DNA of 48,368 nt, taken from contig NZ_JAJSOK010000061.1 of the NCBI RefSeq assembly GCF_021283305.1, forward strand, positions 1 through 48,368, written 5' to 3'. A program made the position numbers and the translations under genes. Below the pieces are notes generated by a model. That model searched no databases and had not been told where the DNA came from. It saw only the letters and a program-made list of their open reading frames with translations. Position 1 is the first letter of the stretch; each line of letters starts with the position of its first letter. Below are positions 34,628 through 43,926 of this stretch, one piece after another. The DNA comes from Pseudonocardia kujensis. Lineage in GTDB: Bacteria > Actinomycetota > Actinomycetes > Mycobacteriales > Pseudonocardiaceae.

Positions 34628-35274
34628 TGGACACTCGCCTCTCGGTTGCACAGCGTCTTTCCGGTACACAGCGTCGCGACGGTGGCCACCAGCAACCGGC
34701 GCTCCGCGATCTTGATGCGTTCGTGCAGCTCGGCCTCGGTGTCGCCGGGCAGCACGGGGACGGCCTCCTGGGCCAGGATCGGCCCGGTGTCCACACCGGC
34801 GTCGACCAGGTGGACCGTGGTCCCGGTGACCGTGACGCCGTGCGCGAGGGCGTCGCGGACCGCGTGTGCCCCCGGGAACGCGGGCAGCAGCGCCGGGTGG
34901 GTGTTGACGATCGGTCGGCCGATGCCGTCGAGGAAGGGCGCGCCGAGGATGCGCATGAAGCCCGCGCTGACGACGAGATCCGGCCGGTGCGCCAGCACGG
35001 CGGTCAGCAACGCGCGGTCCCAGGCCGGACGATCCGCATGCTCTCCGGGACGCACCGTGAACGAGGGGACGTGCGAGCGGGCGGCCCGGTCCAGCGCCGC
35101 GACGCCCGGACGGTCGGTCCCGACGGCCACGACCTCCGCCGGGTAGGCCGGGTCGCGCGCGGCGTCGAGCAGCGCCTGCAGCAGGGTCCCGGAACCCGAG
35201 GCGAGCACCACCAGCCGGGTGCGCCCGGGTAGGCCGTCCCGCGACGGGTGCTGTGCGCTCGTCGGGGCGGGCAC
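34624..35274 (-). CDS. purN: Phosphoribosylglycinamide formyltransferase (GART)
   Basis: A 216-residue folate-dependent GAR transformylase, step three of purine synthesis. The N-terminal V-V-L-A-S-G-S-G-T-L-L-Q loop binds the phosphoribosyl group. The catalytic N-T-H-P-A-L-L-P-A-F-P-G-A-H and the downstream V-D-x-G-x-D-T-G-P-I-L-A-Q are intact. GTG 35274 follows GGAGAT. The short tail with two cysteines (LCTGKTLC) is longer than usual. Its stop overlaps the purH start. Confidence 0.96.
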   Translation of the reverse strand: MPAPTSAQHPSRDGLPGRTRLVVLASGSGTLLQALLDAARDPAYPAEVVAVGTDRPGVAALDRAARSHVPSFTVRPGEHADRPAWDRALLTAVLAHRPDLVVSAGFMRILGAPFLDGIGRPIVNTHPALLPAFPGAHAVRDALAHGVTVTGTTVHLVDAGVDTGPILAQEAVPVLPGDTEAELHERIKIAERRLLVATVATLCTGKTLCNREASVQ

Positions 35275-35622
35275 GGATCTCCTCGGGCGGGCGGCTCTGA
35301 CGGACCCCTCCAGCCTAGGCCGCGACGACGGTCACAGCGCGGGGACCTGCCCCGATCCGGGGTGGGCGGCCGGGAGGCGGTGATCCATGTCCGGGAAGGA
35401 GAAAGTTCGCGGATCGAGCGTTCCGCTGCACGGGGCACGTGCGGGCAGGTCGTCCGCGACGGTACCCGAGGACAGGACGAGGTGCCGGCGTGGCGACGTC
35501 GAACCCGGGAGCGGCGCTGATCGCCATGAATGGCCAGGCGGGACACCCGCGCCCGGCGGCCCACGATCGCGTTCCGGGCGGGAGGAGCCTCGGGGAGCGA
35601 GGCTCAGGGTCGCGGATGCGGA
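35275..35622. other. Intergenic region upstream of purN
   Basis: About 350 bp between the purN start and the perM stop. TAGGCT near 35315 on the reverse strand could be the -10 box of purN-purH. Overlapping open frames here have no gene-like codon bias. No known purine riboswitch is recognised. Confidence 0.4.
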
Positions 35623-37833
35623 TCATGGAGCGTCGGGGCCGCCTTCTGCGGCGTCACGGGCCGCACGTTCCTCCGCCTGACGGGCCCGCTGGGCCACGAG
35701 CTCGCCCACCGTGCGGGGGCGTGGCTCGGGTTCGAGGTCGTCGGTGTCGACCGGATCGGTCGAGGAGGCAACGGGCTCGGACCGTGTCGGGTCCGCGCGC
35801 TGCCTGCGCGGCCTCGGCGGGTCCGAACGTTCTGGTCGCCCGGCTCGGTCGGGCCGCTCGCCTCGATCCGGCCGCTCGGATCGCGCTTCACCCCCCGATT
35901 GCTCGGACCGCTCGGCGGACGCGGGCGTCGCCGCAGGCGCGGACCGCTCGGCGAACCCGGAGCGCCCGACGGGCGGAGGCTCGACGCGATCGGCGTCGGC
36001 GGGCACCTCGTCCCGATCCTCGGCATGGCCCCGGGTGTCGTCGACGGGCTCGCCCCCGGCCTCGGGCGGGAGGTCCTCGACGGCCCCGAGGGTCGGCGCG
36101 GCGACCGGACGGAAGCGGATCGGACGGCTGCGCCCGCCGTTGCTGCGCTCCTGCCGCCGGGCACGGGCCCGCTCGACCGCACGACCACGGCCGCTGCGGG
36201 ATCGCCCGTCCCGCCCGCGTGCCTGACGACCGCGCGACGCGCCATCCGGGGCGGCCGTCTGCTCGGCAGAGTCCTCGCCGGCCGCGTCCGACGAGTCCGC
36301 GTTGGGTCCCGCCGCTGCATCGAGGGGCTGCTCCTCGTCGCTCTCCGCGTCGGCGTCGTTCGCTTCGGAGGCGTCGGCGTCCGCGGGTTCCGAGCCACCG
36401 CCGTCGCCTTCACCCACGCCGTCCTCGACGCCACGCGAGTCGTCGGAGCGTTCGGCCTCTTCGGCATCCTCGACCACATCGGAGCGGTCCTCGGGCTCCT
36501 CCCCCTCGCGTTCGAGGTCGGGACCGTCGGAGACCGGCTCCTCGTCCTCGGAGAACTCGGCCGGGTACCCGTCCCGGTACCAGCCGAGCTCCTCGTCGTC
36601 GCGCACCTCCTCCGGCCCCGGGCCACCCCGCTGCACCAGCGCGAGGACCGCCGCGGGCCCGCCGATCCACACCACGACCGCGAGCAGGGCGAGCCAGGCG
36701 GGCATCGCGACCGGGTCGTACCGCCCCGCGGCCAACCGTCCGCCGGCCAGTGTGGCGGCGAGCGCCGCGACCAGGGCGAGGGTCCCCGTGGCGACCCCGA
36801 CCGCCCGCATCCGCTCGGGCACCGTGCAGTGCGGTCCCAGCACGGCCCGACAGATCCCGCCGACCCCCAGGCCGATGACCACCGGAACGATCACCACGAC
36901 GACCGCCCAGGCCGGCGAGGGCACCGTCGGCAGCGCGCCGAGCAGCGGGAACGGCGGCAGCGGACCGGGCGCGCCGCCGAAGGGGGTCCAGGCGCCGAGA
37001 CCGACGTCGAGGCCCGGGCCGAGCAGCCAGGACGCGCCGGCGATCGCGGCGTTGGGCATGTAGGCCACGGCGAGCAGCGTCATCCCGAGGGCGGCGCCGC
37101 CCGTCGGGGCCAGTGCCCCGTACAGACCGTGCACCCGCGACGCCCCGACGACCAGGCCCACCAGCACGGCGAGCGCCCCGGCGAACAGGAGCGCGGCTCC
37201 GCCGACCGCCGCGCCCGCCAGGCCGGCCGCGGGCCAGCCCTGCAGCCGCTCACGCCAGTCCGCGGGCAGCCCGCAGGCACGCAGCACACCGATCCCGGCA
37301 CCGACCACGGCGATCAGCCCCGCGCCGAGCATCGCGGCCCACGGGGCGGCCCCGACCGCGGCCGAGGTGGGCAGCAGTGCGCTGCCGAGCACCGCGACCG
37401 CGGCGTGCGCCCCGGCCGACGCCGCGACGACCGCACCGGCATCCTGCCGAATCCGGCCACCCAGCCGTCGGGCGGCCCATCGTGCGCCCCACGCGACGAC
37501 CACGACCACGGCCACGGTCGGGAGCAGCGGCAGCAGGCTCAGCGGCTGCCCCTCGAGCGCCAGCGGGATGAGGTGGGCCGCCAGCCACAGGGGGATCGCA
37601 GCGGCGAACGCTCCGTCGACGGAGCTGTCCGCGCCCCCGCCGGCGAGCACCACGAGCAGGGCCGCGGGCACGAGCATGGCGTAGGTGACCAGTACCGTGC
37701 CCATCGCCGCGGCGAGGACGACGCGGAGCCGGTCGAGTCCCTCGGGAACCTCCGAACCGGACGTTCCGGCCGCGTCGGACGCGACGTCCGGCTCCTCCTC
37801 CGCATGGTCCGGGGCACGCAGCGAACGGGTCAC
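35623..37833 (-). CDS. perM: PerM-like DUF6350 membrane protein with long disordered tail
   Basis: A 736-residue protein. Residues ~25-405 hold about ten hydrophobic segments typical of DUF6350/PerM, a mycobacterial divisome-associated protein. The neighbourhood (DUF5336 gene upstream, purN-purH downstream) matches Rv0954-Rv0957. The remaining ~330 residues are charged and likely disordered: first Asp/Glu-rich (about 405-530), then Arg/Ser/Pro-rich, ending in a short helix TVGELVAQRARQAEERAARDA. GTG 37833 is preferred over the open frame to 37908, which would add a basic non-family stretch. Confidence 0.85.
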   Translation of the reverse strand: MTRSLRAPDHAEEEPDVASDAAGTSGSEVPEGLDRLRVVLAAAMGTVLVTYAMLVPAALLVVLAGGGADSSVDGAFAAAIPLWLAAHLIPLALEGQPLSLLPLLPTVAVVVVVAWGARWAARRLGGRIRQDAGAVVAASAGAHAAVAVLGSALLPTSAAVGAAPWAAMLGAGLIAVVGAGIGVLRACGLPADWRERLQGWPAAGLAGAAVGGAALLFAGALAVLVGLVVGASRVHGLYGALAPTGGAALGMTLLAVAYMPNAAIAGASWLLGPGLDVGLGAWTPFGGAPGPLPPFPLLGALPTVPSPAWAVVVVIVPVVIGLGVGGICRAVLGPHCTVPERMRAVGVATGTLALVAALAATLAGGRLAAGRYDPVAMPAWLALLAVVVWIGGPAAVLALVQRGGPGPEEVRDDEELGWYRDGYPAEFSEDEEPVSDGPDLEREGEEPEDRSDVVEDAEEAERSDDSRGVEDGVGEGDGGGSEPADADASEANDADAESDEEQPLDAAAGPNADSSDAAGEDSAEQTAAPDGASRGRQARGRDGRSRSGRGRAVERARARRQERSNGGRSRPIRFRPVAAPTLGAVEDLPPEAGGEPVDDTRGHAEDRDEVPADADRVEPPPVGRSGFAERSAPAATPASAERSEQSGGEARSERPDRGERPDRAGRPERSDPPRPRRQRADPTRSEPVASSTDPVDTDDLEPEPRPRTVGELVAQRARQAEERAARDAAEGGPDAP

Positions 37834-37922
37834 CCCGCCAGCGTCGCAGCGCCGGCGCCGGGAGTCAGGCCGCCACGCCGGGGCCCCGCAGGTCCCGACG
37901 GACGCCACCGCCCGGGGCGCCC

Positions 37923-38019
37923 CGACTCGCGCTACCGGAACTCCCGACTCGCGCCACTAGAACTCCCGACTCGCGCCACCGAAACTCCCGACTCGCGCTA
38001 CCGGAATCACCGACTCGCG
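37923..38019 (-). repeat. 22-bp-phased CGACTCGCG array, locus C (5 units)
   Basis: Cores at 37923, 37945, 37967, 37989 and 38011, exactly 22 bp apart. Read on the reverse strand the array begins about 17 bp after the stop of the DUF5336 gene and ends before perM. Confidence 0.85.
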
Positions 38020-38036
38020 GGCGCAGGGTCGGGAGA

Positions 38037-39071
38037 TCAGCCTTCGCTGCGGCGCTCGCCCTCGGTGGGGATACGGGTGGTGCGGTCGGCCTCGGGCCGG
38101 CCGTGCCGGCCGCTGCCCTGCTCCTCGCCGCCACGCGGGGACTCGATACGCGTCTGCTCCATCTCGGTGGGCTGTCCGCCGGGCGGGGTCGACGACGTCG
38201 CGCCCGCCTCGGCCGGGCCCGGCCACCCGGACTGCGGCGGCTGGCCCTGGCCGGGCTGCGGCACCTGAGACCCCTGCAGGCCCACCGCGCCCTGCTGACC
38301 CCCGCCCTGCTGACCCCCGCCCTGCTGACCGGCGGCCTGACCCCCGCCCTGCTGACCGGCGGCCTGCTGACCGGCCGGAACCTGCTGACCGCCGAGACCC
38401 TGCGGGCCGGGCTGGCCCTGTGGCCCCTGCGGCTGGCCCCACGGCCCGCCCTCGTAACCCTGCGGCTGGCCGTACGGCCCCGGCGGCTGCGGAGCCTGCG
38501 GCCCCTGAGCACCCTGCGGGCCCTGCGGCGACCAGCCGTAGCCGTACTGACCGCCCGGCGCGGGCTGCTGGACGTAGCCCCCGCCTTGCCCGGGCGGCGG
38601 GTACCCGCCGTACTGCTGACCGTAGGCCCCGTACTGCTGGTTGTAGCCCTGCGGAACCTGCGCCCTGCGCGCGGGCATGCTCAGCAGCCCCGCCTCCATC
38701 AGCACCGCACCGGCCAGCGCCGCGGCGGCCAGGAACGCGACCACGAGCGCCACGATCTCGATGCCGCCGACCGCGAACTGCGCCGCCGCCACGGCGACCT
38801 GCACCAGCGACAGGAACCCGACGACCGCGAGCACCGCCCCCGGCACGAGCACCTTGCCCGCCGCCCGGGGCAGCAGCGCGGCGGCGGCGAGCAGCCCGCC
38901 CGCCAGCACCAGCGTCGGCCCGTACAGCAGGCTGCTCAGCGGCGAGAAGAACCCGAGCAGGTAGACGACGATCGCCAGCCCGGCCCCCGCCATGACGAGG
39001 GTGCGCGCGGGACCCTGCGGCGCCGGTGCCTCTCCGGTCACCGGCTCCGGACTCGCTCCGGTCTGGCTCAT
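38037..39071 (-). CDS. DUF5336 membrane protein (34-kDa antigen-like)
   Basis: A 344-residue protein with four hydrophobic helices (about 25-135), as in the mycobacterial Rv0954 family. A long Gln/Gly/Pro/Tyr-rich tail follows (about 140-300), and the C-terminus is charged (TRIPTEGERRSEG). The tail contains GQQGGG-type repeats. GGGAG precedes ATG 39071. Its position between sucD and perM is conserved in mycobacteria, where Rv0954 has been linked to the cell-division/envelope context. Confidence 0.85.
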   Translation of the reverse strand: MSQTGASPEPVTGEAPAPQGPARTLVMAGAGLAIVVYLLGFFSPLSSLLYGPTLVLAGGLLAAAALLPRAAGKVLVPGAVLAVVGFLSLVQVAVAAAQFAVGGIEIVALVVAFLAAAALAGAVLMEAGLLSMPARRAQVPQGYNQQYGAYGQQYGGYPPPGQGGGYVQQPAPGGQYGYGWSPQGPQGAQGPQAPQPPGPYGQPQGYEGGPWGQPQGPQGQPGPQGLGGQQVPAGQQAAGQQGGGQAAGQQGGGQQGGGQQGAVGLQGSQVPQPGQGQPPQSGWPGPAEAGATSSTPPGGQPTEMEQTRIESPRGGEEQGSGRHGRPEADRTTRIPTEGERRSEG

Positions 39072-39151
39072 GACCACTCCCTTGCCCCTTCTCGTGGAAC
39101 GGGGCGACGCTAGCCCACCGCCGTCACCCGTCCGGTACCCCGTCACGACAA

Positions 39152-39187
39152 CGCGCGGGCCCCGGGAGGGTTCCCGGGGCCCGCGCG
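39152..39187. terminator. Strong hairpin after sucD
   Basis: Perfect 16-bp stem CGCGCGGGCCCCGGGA with loop GGGT, 24 bp past the sucD stop on the reverse strand. It separates sucC-sucD from the DUF5336 gene. Confidence 0.8.
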
Positions 39188-39210
39188 TGGCGAAGAGCGA
39201 GGTCAGAACG

Positions 39211-40098
39211 TCACAGGGACGCCATGATCTCCTTCATCAGGGCGGCGGTCTCGGACGGCGTCTTGCCGACCTTGACGCCGGCGGCCTCGAGGGCCTCCTT
39301 CTTGGCGGCCGCGGTGCCGGCGGAGCCGGACACGATCGCGCCCGCGTGGCCCATCGTCTTGCCCTCCGGGGCGGTGAAGCCCGCGACGTAGCCGACGACC
39401 GGCTTGGTCACGTTCTCCTTGATGTAGGCCGCGGCCCGCTCCTCGGCGTCGCCGCCGATCTCGCCGATCATGACGATCGCGGCGGTGTCGGGGTCGGCCT
39501 CGAACGCCTCGAGGGCGTCGATGTGCGTGGTCCCGATGATCGGGTCGCCGCCGATGCCGATGGCCGTCGAGAAGCCGAACTCCTTGAGCTCGAACATCAT
39601 CTGGTAGGTCAGCGTGCCGGACTTCGACACGAGGCCGATCTTGCCCGGGCCGGCGATGTCGGCCGGGATGATGCCGGCGTTGGACTTGCCGGGGCTGATG
39701 ATGCCGGGGCAGTTCGGGCCGATGATCCGCGTCTTGTTGCCCTTGGCGACGGCATGTGCCCAGAAGTAGGCCGAGTCGTGCACCGGGATGCCCTCGGTGA
39801 TGACCACGGCCAGCGGGATCGCGGCGTCGATGGCCTCGATCACGGCGTCCTTGGCGAACTTCGGCGGCACGAAGATGACCGAGACGTCCGCCCCGGTCTC
39901 CTTCATGGCCTCCTCGACGGTGCCGAACACCGTCAGCTCCTTGCCGCCGATGGAGACGGCGGTGCCGGCCTTGCGCGCGTTCACGCCGCCGACGATGTTC
40001 GTGCCCGCCGCCAGCATCTTGGTGGCGTGCTTGGTCCCCTCGGAGCCGGTGAGGCCCTGGACGATGACCTTGCTGTTCTCGTTCAGGAAGATCGACAT
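39211..40098 (-). CDS. sucD: Succinyl-CoA synthetase alpha subunit
   Basis: A 295-residue subunit that binds CoA and carries the phosphohistidine of succinyl-CoA ligase in the TCA cycle. The CoA-binding loop is V-Q-G-L-T-G-S-E-G (13-21). The active histidine lies in GHAGAIVSG (His251). ATG 40098 starts four bases after the sucC stop, so the two subunits are co-expressed. Length is standard. Confidence 0.97.
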   Translation of the reverse strand: MSIFLNENSKVIVQGLTGSEGTKHATKMLAAGTNIVGGVNARKAGTAVSIGGKELTVFGTVEEAMKETGADVSVIFVPPKFAKDAVIEAIDAAIPLAVVITEGIPVHDSAYFWAHAVAKGNKTRIIGPNCPGIISPGKSNAGIIPADIAGPGKIGLVSKSGTLTYQMMFELKEFGFSTAIGIGGDPIIGTTHIDALEAFEADPDTAAIVMIGEIGGDAEERAAAYIKENVTKPVVGYVAGFTAPEGKTMGHAGAIVSGSAGTAAAKKEALEAAGVKVGKTPSETAALMKEIMASL

Positions 40099-40102
40099 GT
40101 GC

Positions 40103-41272
40103 TCAGGCTCCCGCGGCCAGCTCGGCGGCCTTGTCGGCCGCGTCGTCCATGGTGGCCACCTGCGTGACCAGGGGGTGGTTGGCGTCCTCGAGGATCTTCC
40201 GACCCTCGACGACGTTGTTGCCGTCCAGCCGCACGACCAGCGGCTTGCTGGCCTCGTCGCCGAGGATCTTCAGCGCCTCGACGATGCCGTTGGCCACGGC
40301 GTCGCAGGCCGTGATGCCGCCGAAGACGTTGACGAAGACGCTCTTGACGTCCGGGTCGTTCAGGATGACGTCCAGGCCGTTCGCCATGACCTGCGCCGAC
40401 GCGCCGCCGCCGATGTCGAGGAAGTTGGCGGGCTTCTGGCCGCCGTGCTTCTCGCCGGCGTAGGCGACGACGTCGAGGGTGCTCATCACGAGGCCCGCGC
40501 CGTTGCCGATGATGCCGACGGAGCCGCCCTCGAGCTTGACGTAGTTGAGGTTCTTGGCCTTGGCCTTCGCCTCGAGCGCGTTCTCGGTGCGCTCGTCGAC
40601 CAGCTCCGCGTGCTGCGGGTGCCGGAAGTCGGCGTTCCCGTCGAGGGTCACCTTGCCGTCGAGGGCGATGACCTTGTTCTCCGGGTCGCGCACCAGCGGG
40701 TTGACCTCGACCAGGGTCGCGTCCTCGGCGACGAAGGTCTCCCAGAGCTTCACGATCACGTCGGACGCCTGGTCGGCCACCTCGGCCGGGATCTTGCCGG
40801 CGGCGACGATCTCGTCCGCCTTGGCCTTGTCCACGCCCGCGATCGCGTCGATCGGGATGCGCGCCAGCGCCTCCGGGCGCTCGACGGCGAGCTGCTCGAT
40901 CTCCATGCCGCCCTCGGCCGAGCACATGGCCAGGAAGGTGCGGTTGGACCGGTCGAGCAGGAACGAGAAGTAGTACTCCTCGCTGATGTCCGACGCGGTG
41001 GTGACCAGCACCTGGTGGACGGTGTGGCCCTTGATGTCCATCCCGAGGATGGCGCCGGCCTTCTCCTTGGCCTCGGCCGGGCTCTCGGCGAGCTTCACGC
41101 CGCCGGCCTTGCCGCGGCCACCCGTCTTGACCTGGGCCTTCACCACGACCGCGGTGCCCAGCTCGGCGGCGGCGGCCTCGGCGCCCTCGGCCGTGTCCAC
41201 CGTCTTGCCCGGAAGCACCGGGACTCCGTGGGCGGCGAAGAGGTCCTTCGCCTGGTACTCGTACAGGTCCAC
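40103..41272 (-). CDS. sucC: Succinyl-CoA synthetase beta subunit
   Basis: A 389-residue subunit with an N-terminal ATP-grasp domain (V-D-L-Y-E-Y-Q-A-K, V-V-K-A-Q-V-K-T-G-G-R-G-K-A-G-G-V) and the C-terminal ligase domain (V-N-V-F-G-G-I-T-A-C-D-A-V-A-N-G). It determines nucleotide specificity. GTG 41272 is chosen because GGGAGAG lies five bases upstream and the family begins with D-L-x-E-Y-Q; the in-frame codon at 41290 adds six residues without support. Confidence 0.97.
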   Translation of the reverse strand: MDLYEYQAKDLFAAHGVPVLPGKTVDTAEGAEAAAAELGTAVVVKAQVKTGGRGKAGGVKLAESPAEAKEKAGAILGMDIKGHTVHQVLVTTASDISEEYYFSFLLDRSNRTFLAMCSAEGGMEIEQLAVERPEALARIPIDAIAGVDKAKADEIVAAGKIPAEVADQASDVIVKLWETFVAEDATLVEVNPLVRDPENKVIALDGKVTLDGNADFRHPQHAELVDERTENALEAKAKAKNLNYVKLEGGSVGIIGNGAGLVMSTLDVVAYAGEKHGGQKPANFLDIGGGASAQVMANGLDVILNDPDVKSVFVNVFGGITACDAVANGIVEALKILGDEASKPLVVRLDGNNVVEGRKILEDANHPLVTQVATMDDAADKAAELAAGA

Positions 41273-41825
41273 TCGGCTCTCCCGATTCACGTCGCTGTGC
41301 CGGCAAGCGTCGCGAGGACCAGGACGCGGCGATGGCCGTGCCCGCCCTGCGAGGTGCCCGCACGTAGAGACCTACTCCGACGTTGGACCCTAGCGACGCC
41401 CCTGCCCGTTCATGACATCCGCCCAGGTGAGCTGCCTCACCGACCCCCGGAGTAAACCTCCGCACACCCGTCGTGCCTGGCGGATCCGGCCCCGGCCGCG
41501 GGTCCGTGTGTGACCAACGAGTCGCCCGCATCGCGGCGTGCGTCTCATCCGCGCGGGGACGCGGCACCCGGGTGCTTCTTGCCCGCTCGGCCGGTGACGG
41601 CGGGTGACCGGCTCCCGGCGTTCGAGGACCACCTCACCCGGGCCGACCAGCACCCGTCCCTGCTCGACGACGGTGCGATCTCGATGTCCGGGAAGCTTGC
41701 GCCGCCCGCCGCGCCCGGCTGCTCCGTTCGGCCGCCTCGCCGGAGGGGCAGGCCGTCACGCGGCCGTTCGGATATTTCCGCGGTGTTACCCGGCGGATCC
41801 CCCGAATCCCACTTATCGTGACCTC
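41273..41825. other. Divergent intergenic region between sucC and lipase
   Basis: About 550 bp without a supported gene. It should hold the sucCD promoter. A short inverted repeat GGTGAG-CTGC-CTCACC near 41426 is a possible operator. The forward frame 41510-41821 and reverse frame 41390-41653 lack gene-like codon bias. Confidence 0.4.
41814..41819 (+). promoter_or_regulatory. Putative -10 box for a leaderless lipase mRNA
   Basis: TATCGT followed by exactly six bases and ATG 41826, with no ribosome binding site. Same hexamer and spacing as before the carboxypeptidase at 3138. Confidence 0.5.
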
Positions 41826-42800
41826 ATGGCGTCGGTCCGGACGGGACTGCACCGCCTGGCCAGGACGGCCGACGGTGCACGCTCCGTCATGAGCCGGGCG
41901 CTGGTCGACGCCGGCGAGGCCGCCGGCTACGCCGCGCGGACCTTCACCTCGCCCGCCGGACTGCGCGGACTGGCGCTGGAGAGCGCCTGGCTCGCCGCGC
42001 ACCTCGCGCTCTACCCCGTCGGGCTGGCCGGCGAGACGATCCGACCCCGCAACCTCTACCGCACGGACGACCTCGACCCGGTCCAGCGCAGCTTCGTCTG
42101 TGGCGACGTGGAGGCCGCCGGTACCCCGGTGCTGCTGATCCACGGGATCATGGACAACCGGTCGGTGTTCACCGTGTTCCGGCGCGCGCTGCGCAAGCGC
42201 GGCTTCGGCGCCGTGCTCGCGATCAACTACAGCCTGCTGACGGACGACCTGCGCAGCGCCGCCCGCGCGGTCGGCGAGCACGTCGAGCGCCTGCGGGAGG
42301 TCACGGGTGCCGAGAAGGTGCACATCGTGGGGCACTCGCTGGGCGGGGTGATCGCCCGGTACTACGTGCAGCGCCTGGGCGGCTCCGAGTTCGTCGACTC
42401 GCTCGTGACCCTCGGCAGCCCGCACACCGGCTCCAACACCGCATACCTGCTGCCCACCCCGCTCGCCCGGCAGCTGCGGCCCGGGTCGGACGTGATGGCC
42501 GAGCTCGCCGAGCCCGCCCCCGACTGCACGACCCGGTTCCTCGTCGTGTGGAGCCGGATGGACCAGATGGTCGTGCCGCAGCGCAACGCCCGGCTGCGCC
42601 ACCCCGATCTCGACGTCACGGAGCTGGAGCTCGACGACGTCGGCCACCTCGCCCTGCCCGTCGACCCGCGCACCGTGCACGCCGTCGTGACCGGCCTGGC
42701 CCATCACGGAGAGCTACCGCTCCACCCTTTCCGCCAGCGTCGGCGACGCAGGGAACGGCTCGCCGCCACGCAGGGTGAACGTTCTTCGCCCGCGTCCTGA
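41826..42800 (+). CDS. Alpha/beta-hydrolase, triacylglycerol lipase/acyltransferase-like
   Basis: A 324-residue hydrolase with the oxyanion motif LLIHG (about 103-107), nucleophile elbow GHSLGG (Ser171), and later Asp and His (D-V-G-H-L-A-L) completing the triad. The N-terminal ~60 residues are amphipathic and could associate with membrane, but there is no clear signal peptide. The C-terminus is basic (RQRRRRRERL). It fits the esterase/lipase group of phospholipid- and triacylglycerol-active enzymes; the substrate is not predictable. Confidence 0.87.
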   Translation: MASVRTGLHRLARTADGARSVMSRALVDAGEAAGYAARTFTSPAGLRGLALESAWLAAHLALYPVGLAGETIRPRNLYRTDDLDPVQRSFVCGDVEAAGTPVLLIHGIMDNRSVFTVFRRALRKRGFGAVLAINYSLLTDDLRSAARAVGEHVERLREVTGAEKVHIVGHSLGGVIARYYVQRLGGSEFVDSLVTLGSPHTGSNTAYLLPTPLARQLRPGSDVMAELAEPAPDCTTRFLVVWSRMDQMVVPQRNARLRHPDLDVTELELDDVGHLALPVDPRTVHAVVTGLAHHGELPLHPFRQRRRRRERLAATQGERSSPAS

Positions 42801-42884
42801 CCTGCCGTCGTCCGATCGGCCGTACCGGTGCGCGCACCCGGGGGTCGGGTTGGACGCGGCGGGGCCGGCCCGCTAGGTTCGAGC

Positions 42885-42990
42885 CGTTCGTGTCACGGAG
42901 CGATCACGGCGGCGGCGCCGACCCCGAACGGCGCCGAAGGGTTTCCCCGAACCCACGCCGGCGCGTCCCGGAGGCACGGCGCGAAGAGAA
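42885..42990 (+). promoter_or_regulatory. Candidate c-di-AMP (ydaO-like) riboswitch before the M23 peptidase
   Basis: The 5' region contains CACGGAGCGATCACGG, a GGCGCCG...CGGCGCCG stem, GGGTTTCCCCGAACCC and a GGAGGC...GAGAAGG end. This loosely resembles actinobacterial ydaO elements, which often control cell-wall hydrolases. Parts of the consensus are not evident, so a covariance search would be decisive. Confidence 0.3.
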
Positions 42991-42999
42991 GGGCAGGTC

Positions 43000-43908
43000 T
43001 TGCGCCACCGCTCCCCCAGCGGCGCCCGACCGGTCCCCGAGCACGTCGCGACCCCCCGCGCGGCGGTGCGCGCGGGACACCGGCTTCCGGCACCGCCCGC
43101 CGTGTCGCTGCGCGTGCGCGCGACCGTCGCCGCCTGTGCCGGTGGTGCGCTGGTCGCGGCCGGGCAGACGCTGCTCACGGCGCTCGCCGGCCCCGCCGTG
43201 GCCGCGGACCCGTACGAGAGGCTCGCCGCCAACGCGATGCTCCCGGTCGCGGACGACGTCGCCGCTGCGGCCCCGGTCCCGACCGCCCCGACCACCGCCT
43301 CCGCGCAGGCCATCGGCGCCGACCAGCTGACCGGCTCGTCGCCGCAGGCGCTCCCGGTGCTCGACGAGAAGTCCGAGCTCGACGTCGCGAGCCTCACCAA
43401 GGCCGTCGACATCGGCAAGAAGATCGCGGCGACCGCGAAGCAGATCAACGCCGCGCTGTCCGCCGGGGCGCCGCAGGCGGTGCTGGAGCACGGCGAGGCC
43501 TACGTCCTGCCGACAACCGGTCGGTTCACCTCCGGCTTCGGTGCGCGCTGGGGCGTCACGCACTACGGCATCGACCTCGCCGCCCCGATCGGTACGCCGA
43601 TCTTCGCCTTCACCGACGGCGTCGTGGAGGAGTCCGGGCCGGCCAGCGGCTTCGGGATGTGGGTGGTGCTGCGGCACGCCGACGGCACCCGCACCGTCTA
43701 CGGACACATCAACCGCTCGCTGGTGACGGTCGGGCAGACGGTCACGGCGGGCGAGGAGATCGCCGAGGTCGGCAACCGCGGCCAGTCCACCGGCCCGCAC
43801 CTGCACTTCGAGATCTGGGACGCGGCCAAGAACAAGATGAACCCGCTGCCGATCCTGCAGGCCATGGGGCTGCGGGTCGTGGGGGACGGGGCGAACTCCC
43901 CTGACTAG
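43000..43908 (+). CDS. Secreted M23 family (LytM) peptidoglycan endopeptidase
   Basis: A 302-residue protein with a long basic N-terminus, a hydrophobic signal segment (about 41-69) ending in A-V-A-A-D, a linker, and a C-terminal M23 domain (about 165-290). Zinc ligands are intact: H188-x3-D192 in HYGID and the H267-x-H269 motif in GPHLHFE. TTG 43000 is the only sensible start, with AGGGCAGG just upstream. The domain cleaves peptidoglycan cross-bridges in related enzymes. A candidate riboswitch precedes it and a 41-bp repeat array follows it. Confidence 0.9.
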   Translation: MRHRSPSGARPVPEHVATPRAAVRAGHRLPAPPAVSLRVRATVAACAGGALVAAGQTLLTALAGPAVAADPYERLAANAMLPVADDVAAAAPVPTAPTTASAQAIGADQLTGSSPQALPVLDEKSELDVASLTKAVDIGKKIAATAKQINAALSAGAPQAVLEHGEAYVLPTTGRFTSGFGARWGVTHYGIDLAAPIGTPIFAFTDGVVEESGPASGFGMWVVLRHADGTRTVYGHINRSLVTVGQTVTAGEEIAEVGNRGQSTGPHLHFEIWDAAKNKMNPLPILQAMGLRVVGDGANSPD

Positions 43909-43926
43909 CCGCCCACCCCGGCGGAC

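Noticed and set aside
35248..35680. Forward frames upstream of purN
   Set aside because: Codon third positions are not biased and no ribosome binding site or family resemblance is present.
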